A stretch of 38,326 nucleotides of DNA, taken from assembly GCA_017621875.1 (NCBI GenBank), contig JAGASE010000012.1, forward strand, positions 1 to 38,326, given 5' to 3'. This document shows positions 24,768 to 30,705 of this stretch, piece after piece. The first letter of the stretch is position 1; each line of letters starts with the position of its first letter. The notes below the pieces were generated by a model. That model saw nothing but the letters and a program-made list of their open reading frames with translations. It searched no databases and was not told the DNA's origin. Source of the DNA: Clostridia bacterium. GTDB lineage: Bacteria; Bacillota; Clostridia; UBA1381. The translations under genes and the position numbers were made by a program.

Positions 24768-25339
24768 TGACTTGCCTCGCTTTTCCTCATTCCTCGTCTG
24801 TTTGCATTCTGTATTTTAAAGTTTCTCCAGAAATAATAAAAGCGTTCGAGCATCATGGCGGCAGTCTTCGTATTGTCGGCAACAAATACCGTCCTGAAAT
24901 TATACCGATTGCCACACTCCCACGAAAGGATTGTAGAATAACATTCCAATCCGATATTTTGACGCTTACGTTTAAATTTTTCCATTTCCCAGTCAGGCAC
25001 CTTGTATTCCCTTAATTCGTCCATAGAGCTGCAATTTTCAATTAAAAGGATAAAATCCTTTCCTGACCTATTTGCCAAAGCAAATTCACGTTCAATACGT
25101 TCCCTGTCCTGTGTAAGATTACCATACAGCTCGTTCACATTTGCCTTACGTTCTATGACACAGAGAAAGGAAAAGTCCCTTCCCTGTGCCATAAAACTGT
25201 AATCGCCGTAATCAAGATTTTTTGTCTGATGCTTTATTCCCATTTCATCAAACGCCTTTAAAATATGACCGTTTTTCTGTTCGCCTGTGTCATGCAGGAT
25301 AACGACCTCTTTTAAAAATGTTTTTTTATCATAAGCCAT
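24764..25339 (-). CDS. ERCC4/XPF-type nuclease, phage resolvase-like (191 aa)
   Basis: The ERCC4 nuclease core is visible: LDYGDYSF (Asp43, Asp46) and VIERKAN (Glu63-Arg64-Lys65), followed by NLTQDRERIEREF. The canonical motif is ERKxxxD, but the last position is Asn69 here (ERKANVNEL). Family members in phages cleave branched DNA during recombination. The gene forms a unit with the SSB-like and Sak4-like genes. Start ATG 25339 has AAGGTGAGCAGCT. Confidence 0.8.
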   Translation of the reverse strand: MAYDKKTFLKEVVILHDTGEQKNGHILKAFDEMGIKHQTKNLDYGDYSFMAQGRDFSFLCVIERKANVNELYGNLTQDRERIEREFALANRSGKDFILLIENCSSMDELREYKVPDWEMEKFKRKRQNIGLECYSTILSWECGNRYNFRTVFVADNTKTAAMMLERFYYFWRNFKIQNANRRGMRKSEASQ

Positions 25340-25350
25340 AGCTGCTCACC

Positions 25351-25932
25351 TTAGAATGGCAAATCATCATCGTCAACGTTGTAGCCCTGTATCGGTGATT
25401 CCGGCATGCTGAACATCGGACCTCCGTCTGCTAAATATTTATCCTCCGGCACTTCAACGCCCTTTTTAATTGTTTCAATATCACGGAATTGCACACACTT
25501 TATAGCCCATTTAAGCTCGCCCTTCTGATTTTGGTACTGCTCACGACCGAACACTCCGCCTACCAGCTTATTCTTAAAGTATGTACAGAAGCTTTCGTCC
25601 CATATTTTGCTTTCATCAAAAGTGCTGTTTGACTTACCTACAGCCGTTATAAATGTTTTAAAGCCCTTGTTTGTGTTGCCCTCATTGTCCTCAACGAGCT
25701 GGTACACAATGCAGCCCCACTTCTTTTGTTCACGGGTATCTGCCTCATATTGCTTCAGGTAATAATCCTTTTGATTTCCTTCGGCAATGTCTATGTAAAT
25801 TCTTATCATAGCCTTGTCCGTACTGCTTATGCATTCCTCTACTTTAATAATCCGGCAGATGTGTCCGCCAAGTTCCAACGGTTCAAATTCACCGTAGCTC
25901 TGTGTGTTATCGTAGTTGTTTGGTTTTTTCAT
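25351..25932 (-). CDS. Single-strand DNA-binding-like protein (DUF669-type, 193 aa)
   Basis: The product has an OB-fold-like N-terminal part (YGEFEPLELGGHICRIIKVEE...IYIDIAEGNQKDYY) and ends with an acidic tail NVDDDDLPF, the classic protein-docking tip of single-strand-binding proteins. It lies between the ERCC4 nuclease and the Sak4-like ATPase genes, in keeping with an SSB partner for annealing or recombination. AAGGAGG precedes ATG 25932. The family assignment is from memory of DUF669-like proteins. Confidence 0.7.
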   Translation of the reverse strand: MKKPNNYDNTQSYGEFEPLELGGHICRIIKVEECISSTDKAMIRIYIDIAEGNQKDYYLKQYEADTREQKKWGCIVYQLVEDNEGNTNKGFKTFITAVGKSNSTFDESKIWDESFCTYFKNKLVGGVFGREQYQNQKGELKWAIKCVQFRDIETIKKGVEVPEDKYLADGGPMFSMPESPIQGYNVDDDDLPF

Positions 25933-25951
25933 AGTAATATCCTCCTTAAAA

Positions 25952-26557
25952 TTATAGCTCCCAATATTTTCTTATCGTTTCGTCGACCATTTTCAGGTCA
26001 TTGTCAATCTCCAGCGGAAACATCTCCATCGGTGATTTTGCCGTTGTATATCCGTCCGATTGCGTAATAAATTTATGAGTCTGTCCGTCTGCCTGACATA
26101 CAAGCACTATTGAAAACAATCCTTCGACAGTAAGCTGATTATCAAGCATTTTGCCTACAGTCTTTGCCTTGATTTTGCCTGTCTCGGTAGTTTCCGAATG
26201 GTGCAGAAAATATACAATCACATCATCGGGCATTTTCTCTACCACAAACTTCAACATATTACGAAAACGAAGGGCAATATCTGTAAATTTCGTATATCCG
26301 GTTTCTTTTGCTCTATCAAACATTTCAAAGGACAATAGGTACTGACTATCGTCCACTATGTACGCCTTATATTCGTTTTTCTGCATCTCCTTACCGATTA
26401 TTTCGTAGGTTGCATTATTGATTGTCCTCAGCTTCTTTCTAAACGGCAGCGGCTTATTTGCTACATTGAATATAAGTACTTCATCTTCTTTAAAATTCCT
26501 AAGACTTGTGCTTTTCCCCGAACCACTTTCGCCTAATATGAGCACTATTTTTCCCAT
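25952..26557 (-). CDS. Sak4-like RecA-fold recombination ATPase (201 aa)
   Basis: A small P-loop NTPase with Walker A GESGSGKS (residues 9-16) and a Walker B-like AYIVDDSQYLL. The size and the segment VIVYFLHHSETTETGKIKAKTVGKMLDNQLTVEG match phage nucleotide-binding proteins of the Sak4 group (RecA core only). These work together with a phage SSB, here the adjacent upstream gene. ATG 26557 has GAAGGAGGAATAATT upstream. Confidence 0.75.
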   Translation of the reverse strand: MGKIVLILGESGSGKSTSLRNFKEDEVLIFNVANKPLPFRKKLRTINNATYEIIGKEMQKNEYKAYIVDDSQYLLSFEMFDRAKETGYTKFTDIALRFRNMLKFVVEKMPDDVIVYFLHHSETTETGKIKAKTVGKMLDNQLTVEGLFSIVLVCQADGQTHKFITQSDGYTTAKSPMEMFPLEIDNDLKMVDETIRKYWEL

Positions 26558-26559
26558 AA

Positions 26560-26781
26560 TTATTCCTCCTTCATTTCAAACACAATCGGGCAGTTTTCCC
26601 CTATTGTCCATTCAACTGCATATATCATGTCATTGGTAAGCCTGCATCGCGACCGCGAAAGCCCTTTTTCCTCATAACAAAAGGGACACCAACGGCAGCA
26701 CACATCACTCTCAGGAAACGCAACTGTAATCACTGCATGTCCTTTGGTGTAATATGAAACACCATTTTTAAAATCAGCCAA
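26560..26781 (-). CDS. Small phage protein with Cys cluster (73 aa)
   Basis: I set the start at TTG 26781 (MADFKNGVSYYTKGHAVITVAF), with GAAGGTG 6 nt upstream. A CCRWCPFCYEE...CRLTND cluster may bind zinc, and the tail is NCPIVFEMKEE. This family recurs in Clostridia prophages beside the recombination genes. It overlaps the preceding gene by 8 nt. Function unknown. Confidence 0.7.
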   Translation of the reverse strand: MADFKNGVSYYTKGHAVITVAFPESDVCCRWCPFCYEEKGLSRSRCRLTNDMIYAVEWTIGENCPIVFEMKEE

Positions 26782-26989
26782 ACTCAGCACCTTCTTTCAA
26801 ATCATCGTAATAAATACGATTGCAGCAGCTTTCACAGCCGACTATGTCACCATTTTTATCTTTGATAACGAAATCAAAATCATGTCCTCCGCATATCGGA
26901 CAGGGGATTTCGATTGTATTCCCCCTGTCCTGTCCGTAATTGCCGGTTCTGGCACGTTCTGCACGCATGATATCGTCCTGTCTTCCCAT
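26774..26989 (-). CDS. Zinc-ribbon protein (71 aa)
   Basis: The product has a zinc-ribbon pattern (PCPICGG...GCESCCN), typical of small nucleic-acid-binding phage proteins. The N-terminus is charged (MGRQDDIMRAERARTGNYGQ). ATG 26989 is preceded by GAGGTATGAGTT. The gene overlaps the next by 8 nt. Confidence 0.65.
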   Translation of the reverse strand: MGRQDDIMRAERARTGNYGQDRGNTIEIPCPICGGHDFDFVIKDKNGDIVGCESCCNRIYYDDLKEGAEFG

Positions 26990-26992
26990 AAC

Positions 26993-27760
26993 TCATACCT
27001 CATCTTTCTTATCCACAAGTACCAGTTCCCAATCGCCTGCCTGATAGATAGTTTTAGTTTCGTTATCCTTGAAGATGGCATCATCACGAAGAATGATACT
27101 GTCTTTTTTGTGCCATTTTAGCGATGAGAGTGGTGAGTTATATACCATTGCATTGCCGTAAGCCTCTACCGTTGTATTGTCGTAAGCCGTTACCGTTGCA
27201 TTGTCCCAAGCCTTTACCGTTGCACTGCCACAAGCCGCTACCGTTGTATTGCCGTAAGCCTCTACCGTTGCATTGCCGTAAGCCTTTACCGTTGCATTGT
27301 CCCAAGCCTTTACCGTTGCACTGCCACAAGCCGCTACCGTTGCATTGTTGTAAGCCTTTACCGTTGCATTGCCGTAAGCCTTTACCGTTGCATTGCCGCG
27401 TACAGTAACATTTTTACAATCTTTTAAATAATAGCCAGTGTCGCTTTCTATCTTTAAATTATCCTGACCTACATATATATGTTCCTTCGCCCATTCCTTA
27501 ACAGCGTCAATCGCACGCCGCTTGTCCACTTCTTTCACATACCACTCAGGCAGAATGTCTTGGTCTACATTGTATTTCCATGTAGATATATCACTGAACG
27601 GGTCACCGTCTGCCGGGGTCAGCTCCACTCTTACGAACAGCCTTTCTGCATTCGCCCTGGTATCCTCGATGCCGAGTTCCTCCAACATCTTGTCATGACT
27701 GTCATAATCAGGGACAAATACCATGTCTTTTAAAATTAACATTGATTTAAAACTACACAT
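26993..27760 (-). CDS. Phage protein with octapeptide (GNATVKAY) repeat solenoid (255 aa)
   Basis: Residues about 118-205 are made of some 11 tandem 8-residue units of the form (G/D/S)NATVxAx, for example GNATVKAY, GSATVKAW and DNTTVEAY. This predicts a narrow right-handed beta-solenoid. The flanks are non-repetitive: an N-terminal domain (DMVFVPDYDSHDKMLEELGIED) and a C-terminal beta domain (DSIILRDDAIFKDNETKTIYQAGDWELVLVDKK). The DNA repeats are near-identical 24-bp units, so copy number may vary. AGGAGG lies 10 nt before ATG 27760. Function unknown. Confidence 0.75.
   Translation of the reverse strand: MCSFKSMLILKDMVFVPDYDSHDKMLEELGIEDTRANAERLFVRVELTPADGDPFSDISTWKYNVDQDILPEWYVKEVDKRRAIDAVKEWAKEHIYVGQDNLKIESDTGYYLKDCKNVTVRGNATVKAYGNATVKAYNNATVAACGSATVKAWDNATVKAYGNATVEAYGNTTVAACGSATVKAWDNATVTAYDNTTVEAYGNAMVYNSPLSSLKWHKKDSIILRDDAIFKDNETKTIYQAGDWELVLVDKKDEV
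27131..27396. repeat. Tandem 24-bp coding repeat
   Basis: On the plus strand the units read roughly taagcctTTACCGTTGCATTG(cc/tc), repeated about 11 times with third-position and conservative changes. They encode the octapeptide solenoid in the minus-strand gene. There is no spacer diversity, so this is not a CRISPR array. Confidence 0.85.
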
Positions 27761-27775
27761 AATTTAATGTCCTCC

Positions 27776-27804
27776 TTGACTTTTTATTTTTAATGTGTTA
27801 TATT
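27776..27804 (+). promoter_or_regulatory. Plus-strand promoter upstream of a short terminator
   Basis: TTGACT (27776-27781) and TATATT (27799-27804) are 17 bp apart. It points away from the repeat-protein gene into the intergenic region and has no ORF downstream before a terminator. Confidence 0.5.
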
Positions 27805-27810
27805 ATTAGT

Positions 27811-27879
27811 GACACATAATTTAATTCCTTTTCTTGACTTTAAGGAATTACCGAGCCGTCCGACATGGGCGGCTTTTTA
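27811..27879 (+). ncRNA. Candidate small RNA (about 69 nt) antisense to the leader of the repeat-protein gene
   Basis: It starts near 27811, about 7 nt after a plus-strand promoter. It ends at a terminator where AGCCGTCC (27854-27861) pairs with GGGCGGCT (27867-27874, one G-U), followed by TTTTT. No reading frame of note lies inside. The RNA is complementary to the leader of the minus-strand repeat-protein transcript if that starts further upstream. All neighbouring genes are on the minus strand, so the terminator has no other obvious client. Confidence 0.4.
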
Positions 27880-28185
27880 CTTTTCATAAATCGGCACTTG
27901 ATACAGCCTGTCCGAATAGACCGTCATATCGTCCATTGCGTTTAGCTGCATTATCAACGCTATGTATTCCCACTTGTCCATGTCATCGGGACAATACTGC
28001 GTCAAGTCCCACAACTGATTACATGACTGATATTCGTAGCCCATAGCTGTCTTTTCCTTTACTTCAAGACCGCATAACAGGATCACAAAGGCTATGACCG
28101 CCAGTATGCAAAGTGCTACCTTTAGCCTGTGCATTCGTATCGCCCTTTGCCGCCGTCGATGCCTAATTCTTGCTATTCCATGCAT
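27877..28185 (-). CDS. Membrane protein, hypothetical (102 aa)
   Basis: A strongly basic N-terminus (MHGIARIRHRRRQRAIRMHRLK) precedes one transmembrane segment (VALCILAVIAFVILLCGL), then an extracellular-type tail with ...YEYQSCNQLWDLTQYCPDDMDKW. Topology is probably N-in. The tail resembles the short LysM-like LW...YC segment of some cell-envelope proteins, but this is weak. ATG 28185 has GAAAGGAGTGAGTTAA upstream. Confidence 0.6.
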   Translation of the reverse strand: MHGIARIRHRRRQRAIRMHRLKVALCILAVIAFVILLCGLEVKEKTAMGYEYQSCNQLWDLTQYCPDDMDKWEYIALIMQLNAMDDMTVYSDRLYQVPIYEK

Positions 28186-28200
28186 TTAACTCACTCCTTT

Positions 28201-28404
28201 CTATCCACATAAATAATTTGCAACAGAGCCTAACGGAATTTTTCCGCATTTTTCTTTTATAAACCCTTTTTTGATAAGCTCCGCAATTTTCTTATAAGAA
28301 AGACATAATATTTTAGCTGCTTCTCCACGCGTCAATGACATCGGATATCCTTTGTCTATTAACATTTCAAGCGTAGAGCGATAGTTAGGCTGTTCTCTCG
28401 CCAT
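28201..28404 (-). CDS. Excisionase-like helix-turn-helix protein (67 aa)
   Basis: Starts at ATG 28404 (MAREQPNYRSTLEMLIDKGYPM) with AAAGGAG 6 nt upstream. The segment LTRGEAAKILCLSYKKIAELIKKGFIKEKCGKIPLGSVANYL is a MerR-like winged helix as in the excisionase family (helix_turn_helix_17). It may control excision or early transcription. The leader contains a 22-bp inverted repeat. Confidence 0.75.
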   Translation of the reverse strand: MAREQPNYRSTLEMLIDKGYPMSLTRGEAAKILCLSYKKIAELIKKGFIKEKCGKIPLGSVANYLCG

Positions 28405-28419
28405 AGTTTTCTCCTTTCC

Positions 28420-28522
28420 ATTCACCTCGGAAGGAAGCACCCGGCACAGGGCTTGCCTTGCTTGGGATAAATCTCCGAACATACGAATTTTTATGTGCAA
28501 GGTGCTTGCTTCTGAGGTGAAT
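28420..28522. repeat. 22-bp imperfect inverted repeat in the leader of the excisionase-like gene
   Basis: The arms ATTCACCTCGGAAGG...(28420-28441) and its inverse (28501-28522) match at 20 of 22 positions, separated by 59 nt. The arms lie between the SPFH gene and the excisionase-like start codon. On the minus-strand transcript this would fold into a long hairpin ending 16 nt before the start codon. Confidence 0.75.
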
Positions 28523-28535
28523 ATTGTTTTTTCAA

Positions 28536-28551
28536 CCGCCCCGAAGGGCGG
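28536..28551 (-). other. Stable CCGCCC-TTCG-GGGCGG hairpin after the SPFH gene
   Basis: The minus strand forms a 6-bp GC stem closed by a UUCG tetraloop 3 nt after the stop codon. No T tract follows, so it more likely protects the 3' end or pauses polymerase than terminates fully. Confidence 0.6.
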
Positions 28552-28554
28552 AGA

Positions 28555-29400
28555 TTAGTTCTCCGCATTCACAATCGGCGTGCCACCCTGAATAGTTACC
28601 CAACCGTGTTGAAGTCTTGCATCCAGTTCCCACTTTTTCAACAAGTTATCAGTTATAGCCTCAGACTTAATACGATAATTTTCCGCTTCTGCTTTTGCCT
28701 TAATTATCATTGCATCAGCTTCAGCCTGTGCCTGTATCTTCTTTGTTTCCGCTTCAACTTTAATGGTTTCCTGCTCAGCTTCTGCCTGTTGCTTTTTTTG
28801 AAGAGCCGTTACTCTATCGTTAATTGTCTGTTGCAGTTGTTCATCGGGATGTACGTCTATAATTGATGCTCCTGTAATCTCCATTCCATAAGTATTTAAA
28901 AACTCTTTGCTTAAATAGCTTGTCAGTTCTTTATTGATTTCAACTCTATTACTTGAATATATTTCCATCATGGAATATTTAGCCGTAACCTCAGAAACTT
29001 TAGATTTCAAAACTGTACAAACTCTGCTATTAACAATATCATCTCCATCCATACCTCTGAATCTTTGATATGTATTTACAATCCTATCGCTTATAAATCG
29101 GTATGACATTTGAAAACTGATTTCTATGCCTGCATTGTCCGAGGTTGCAACAGTAAACGATTCTTTATTGTCCTTAGTTAGGTTCAGCTGTTCCTCGGCA
29201 ATCGTAAACTCCTTGACCTTTTTTGTTGGGCTGACTACGTGCCATCCCTGTGTTAAGGTCTGCTCCTGAACACCACCATTCATAGAGTAAACAACACCCT
29301 CATAGCCTACAGGAATTCTCTCAACGCATATTATTGTGCATATCAATCCGAGAGCCAAAGCAATTCCTAATGTAATTCCACCAATTTTTCCTTTTGTCAT
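28555..29400 (-). CDS. SPFH (prohibitin/stomatin-like) membrane protein (281 aa)
   Basis: An N-terminal transmembrane segment (residues about 7-25) is followed by an SPFH/Band 7 domain (VERIPVGYEGVVYSMNGGVQ...; TLTQGWHVVSPTKKVKEFTIAEEQL) and a long coiled coil rich in Ala/Glu/Lys (about residues 190-255). This is the complete architecture of prohibitin-like proteins that form oligomeric rings at the membrane. It lies in the early operon, next to a 48-aa membrane protein. A role in exclusion or membrane protection is possible but unproven. AGGAGG precedes ATG 29400. Confidence 0.85.
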   Translation of the reverse strand: MTKGKIGGITLGIALALGLICTIICVERIPVGYEGVVYSMNGGVQEQTLTQGWHVVSPTKKVKEFTIAEEQLNLTKDNKESFTVATSDNAGIEISFQMSYRFISDRIVNTYQRFRGMDGDDIVNSRVCTVLKSKVSEVTAKYSMMEIYSSNRVEINKELTSYLSKEFLNTYGMEITGASIIDVHPDEQLQQTINDRVTALQKKQQAEAEQETIKVEAETKKIQAQAEADAMIIKAKAEAENYRIKSEAITDNLLKKWELDARLQHGWVTIQGGTPIVNAEN

Positions 29401-29415
29401 AATAAAATCCTCCTA

Positions 29416-29562
29416 TTAATCTTCCTTTAAATTTTCTTTTGCTTCTTTGAATAATTCGGCAATATATTTTCCAATAGGTTTAAATAGAAATGACAATATA
29501 AACCATAGAAAAACTATCGCAATGATGACTAACAAATAAAATACAACATTCAAATTTATCAC
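29416..29562 (-). CDS. Small membrane protein upstream of the SPFH gene (45-48 aa)
   Basis: A short reading frame (from GTG 29562, or more likely TTG 29553 with GGAAGG 11 nt upstream) encodes NVVFYLLVIIAIVFLWFILS, one transmembrane segment, followed by an amphipathic charged tail (KPIGKYIAELFKEAKENLKED). The stop lies 15 bp before the SPFH start, next to its ribosome-binding site, so the two genes are probably co-translated and may act together. Confidence 0.65.
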   Translation of the reverse strand: MINLNVVFYLLVIIAIVFLWFILSFLFKPIGKYIAELFKEAKENLKED

Positions 29563-29601
29563 ATCCTTCCTGCCATCGCACTGAATTTATTTTCGTATTA
29601 C

Positions 29602-29630
29602 TTGAAATATTTTTCCCCTTATGGTATAAT
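29602..29630 (+). promoter_or_regulatory. Strong extended -10 promoter of the structured RNA
   Basis: TTGAAA (29602-29607) and TATAAT (29625-29630) are 17 bp apart with a TGG extended -10 just before TATAAT. Transcription should start near 29637. It opposes the surrounding minus-strand genes. Confidence 0.8.
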
Positions 29631-29636
29631 ATTCAT

Positions 29637-29990
29637 AGCCTTAACGGCAACGAAAGGAGCTGGTCCTGTTGACCAAACTATTGCGATTGCCTTGTTCTTG
29701 TAGTAATGGTGATGCGTAAGGCTACATAATATTGCAGAACTTAAACTGCTAAAGTGAACCGCATATGAAGAAGCATTTAGTTGTGTTAAATGCGAAATAT
29801 TGCGAACGGAGAAAACGCACCGGCGGAGCCGGAATATAAATTCCTATTTTCTCACTATTAAATCAGCTGATGCAACCAGTGCCAACAAAGCGTAGATGTT
29901 AATAGGTGATATTTCTGCAATATGTTCAAGTAAACAAATTAAGGATTAAAACGTCTATGACACAACCATAGATGTTTTAATTTACCTTTT
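29637..29990 (+). ncRNA. Candidate structured non-coding RNA of about 350 nt
   Basis: The gene-free segment has a strong promoter at its start and a 15-bp terminator hairpin at its end. Helices visible by exact complementarity: 29636-29643 with 29717-29724 (8 bp, at the 5' end), 29661-29665 with 29671-29675, 29729-29739 with 29913-29923 (11 bp, long range), 29773-29779 with 29787-29793, 29820-29824 with 29828-29832, and 29855-29861 with 29899-29905. The helices nest into a two-domain fold. Two short frames (16 and 24 codons) occur but are interrupted by helices. I do not recognise an Rfam family. It lies between the Cro-like gene and the SPFH operon, antisense to early transcription. Confidence 0.7.
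29945..29990 (+). terminator. Terminator of the structured RNA
   Basis: ATTAAAACGTCTATG (29945-29959) pairs with CATAGATGTTTTAAT (29967-29981), 15 bp with one G-U, loop ACACAAC, followed by a T-rich tract (TTACCTTTTTG). Confidence 0.8.
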
Positions 29991-29991
29991 T

Positions 29992-30007
29992 GTAACTTTT
30001 AAGTTAC
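29992..30007. promoter_or_regulatory. Repressor operator candidate 1 over the cro-like stop codon
   Basis: Perfect palindrome GTAACTTTTAAGTTAC, identical to the copy at 30223-30238. It overlaps the end of the cro-like gene (Lys-Val-Thr-stop codons) and follows the structured RNA terminator. Confidence 0.7.
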
Positions 30008-30205
30008 TTTGTTTGCAAAAAAAATTTCCATCGGGTCTTTTAATTTTAATAATGAAATCATTATTTCTATTTCCTTACTTCCGAAATCCCCTGTTTTCAT
30101 CCTGGTATTTAATGTTCTTGGTGTTATCCCCAAGGCATCTGCAAGCTTTGCTTGCGTATACCCATTACGCACCATTTCTGCTTTTAACGCTTTAACATCT
30201 AACAA
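29999..30205 (-). CDS. Cro-like XRE-family regulator (68 aa)
   Basis: A short helix-turn-helix protein (ALKAEMVRNGYTQAKLADALGITPRTLNTRMKTG), with the HTH at about residues 14-36. The start is TTG 30205, preceded by AAAGGGGG; the nearby ATG is out of frame. It is transcribed from a divergent promoter facing the repressor gene, and its coding region is flanked by two identical operator palindromes. By position it is the early lytic regulator. Confidence 0.8.
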   Translation of the reverse strand: MLDVKALKAEMVRNGYTQAKLADALGITPRTLNTRMKTGDFGSKEIEIMISLLKLKDPMEIFFANKVT

Positions 30206-30222
30206 GAACTCTACCCCCTTTC

Positions 30223-30238
30223 GTAACTTTTAAGTTAC
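30223..30238. promoter_or_regulatory. Repressor operator candidate 2, at the cro promoter start site
   Basis: Second perfect copy of GTAACTTTTAAGTTAC, located just downstream of the -10 box of the cro promoter, where binding would block initiation. A half-site AAGTTAC also lies in the repressor promoter spacer (30311-30317). Confidence 0.8.
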
Positions 30239-30242
30239 CGAA

Positions 30243-30271
30243 ATTGTATCACACTTTTTGTCACTTGTCAA
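30243..30271 (-). promoter_or_regulatory. Promoter of the cro-like gene (lytic promoter)
   Basis: TTGACA (minus, 30271-30266) and TACAAT (30248-30243) are 17 bp apart. The -35 box sits in a CTTGACAAG palindrome, also found at the divergent repressor promoter. Confidence 0.85.
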
Positions 30272-30304
30272 GCACTTTTTTTCATTTTTTTAGAAAAATA
30301 TTTC

Positions 30305-30333
30305 TTGACAAGTTACTTAATAGCTGTTATACT
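30305..30333 (+). promoter_or_regulatory. Promoter of the repressor gene
   Basis: TTGACA (30305-30310) and TATACT (30328-30333) are 17 bp apart. The spacer begins with AAGTTAC, half of the operator, so the repressor can control its own gene. Confidence 0.85.
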
Positions 30334-30357
30334 ACAATATAGAAGGCGGTGACCAAA

Positions 30358-30705
30358 TTGACTATTGGCGAAAAAATAAAAACTTTAAGAATAGAAAACG
30401 GGTATACTCAAGAGGAACTTGCTGAGTATGTTGGTACAACAAAGCAAACTATACATAAATACGAAACAGGAATAGTTACAAATATACCAGCCAGCAAAAT
30501 TAAGTCAATAGCAGACAAGCTTAAATCAAGCCCCGCTTATTTAATGGGTTGGGACGAAAACAACCAGCCAGACGTTGAAGCGACTTCGGATATAGTTATC
30601 TATAGTCGAGACGGAAAAACCATAAAGAAAAAACTCACTAAAGAGCAGATGGACTATCTTGATAAATTCATAAACTCCATTAGTGACGATGATGTTGACT
30701 TATAA
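30358..30705 (+). CDS. CI-like XRE-family repressor (115 aa)
   Basis: The N-terminus carries a lambda-repressor-type HTH (IGEKIKTLRIENGYTQEELAEYVGTTKQTIHKYETG), followed by the usual IADKLKSSPAYLMGWDE. The C-terminal part is short, without an SOS-cleavage peptidase domain, so it is controlled in another way, plausibly by the ImmA-like protease encoded downstream. I favour TTG 30358 (MTIGEKIKTLR), with AGGCGGTGA upstream; GTG 30349 would lie inside that site. It converges with the ImmA-like gene by 6 nt. Confidence 0.85.
   Translation: MTIGEKIKTLRIENGYTQEELAEYVGTTKQTIHKYETGIVTNIPASKIKSIADKLKSSPAYLMGWDENNQPDVEATSDIVIYSRDGKTIKKKLTKEQMDYLDKFINSISDDDVDL

Noticed and set aside
27124-27408. Regular short repeats resembling a CRISPR array
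   Set aside because: The 24-bp units are contiguous, without variable spacers, and are an intact part of a protein-coding frame on the minus strand.
27124-27408. 94-codon plus-strand frame (PLPLHCRKPLPLHC repeats)
   Set aside because: It is the antisense shadow of the octapeptide-repeat gene and has no ribosome-binding site.
29862-29880. CTGATG inside the structured RNA, as in a hammerhead ribozyme core
   Set aside because: The next base is C instead of A and no GAAA with a matching stem follows at the right distance.
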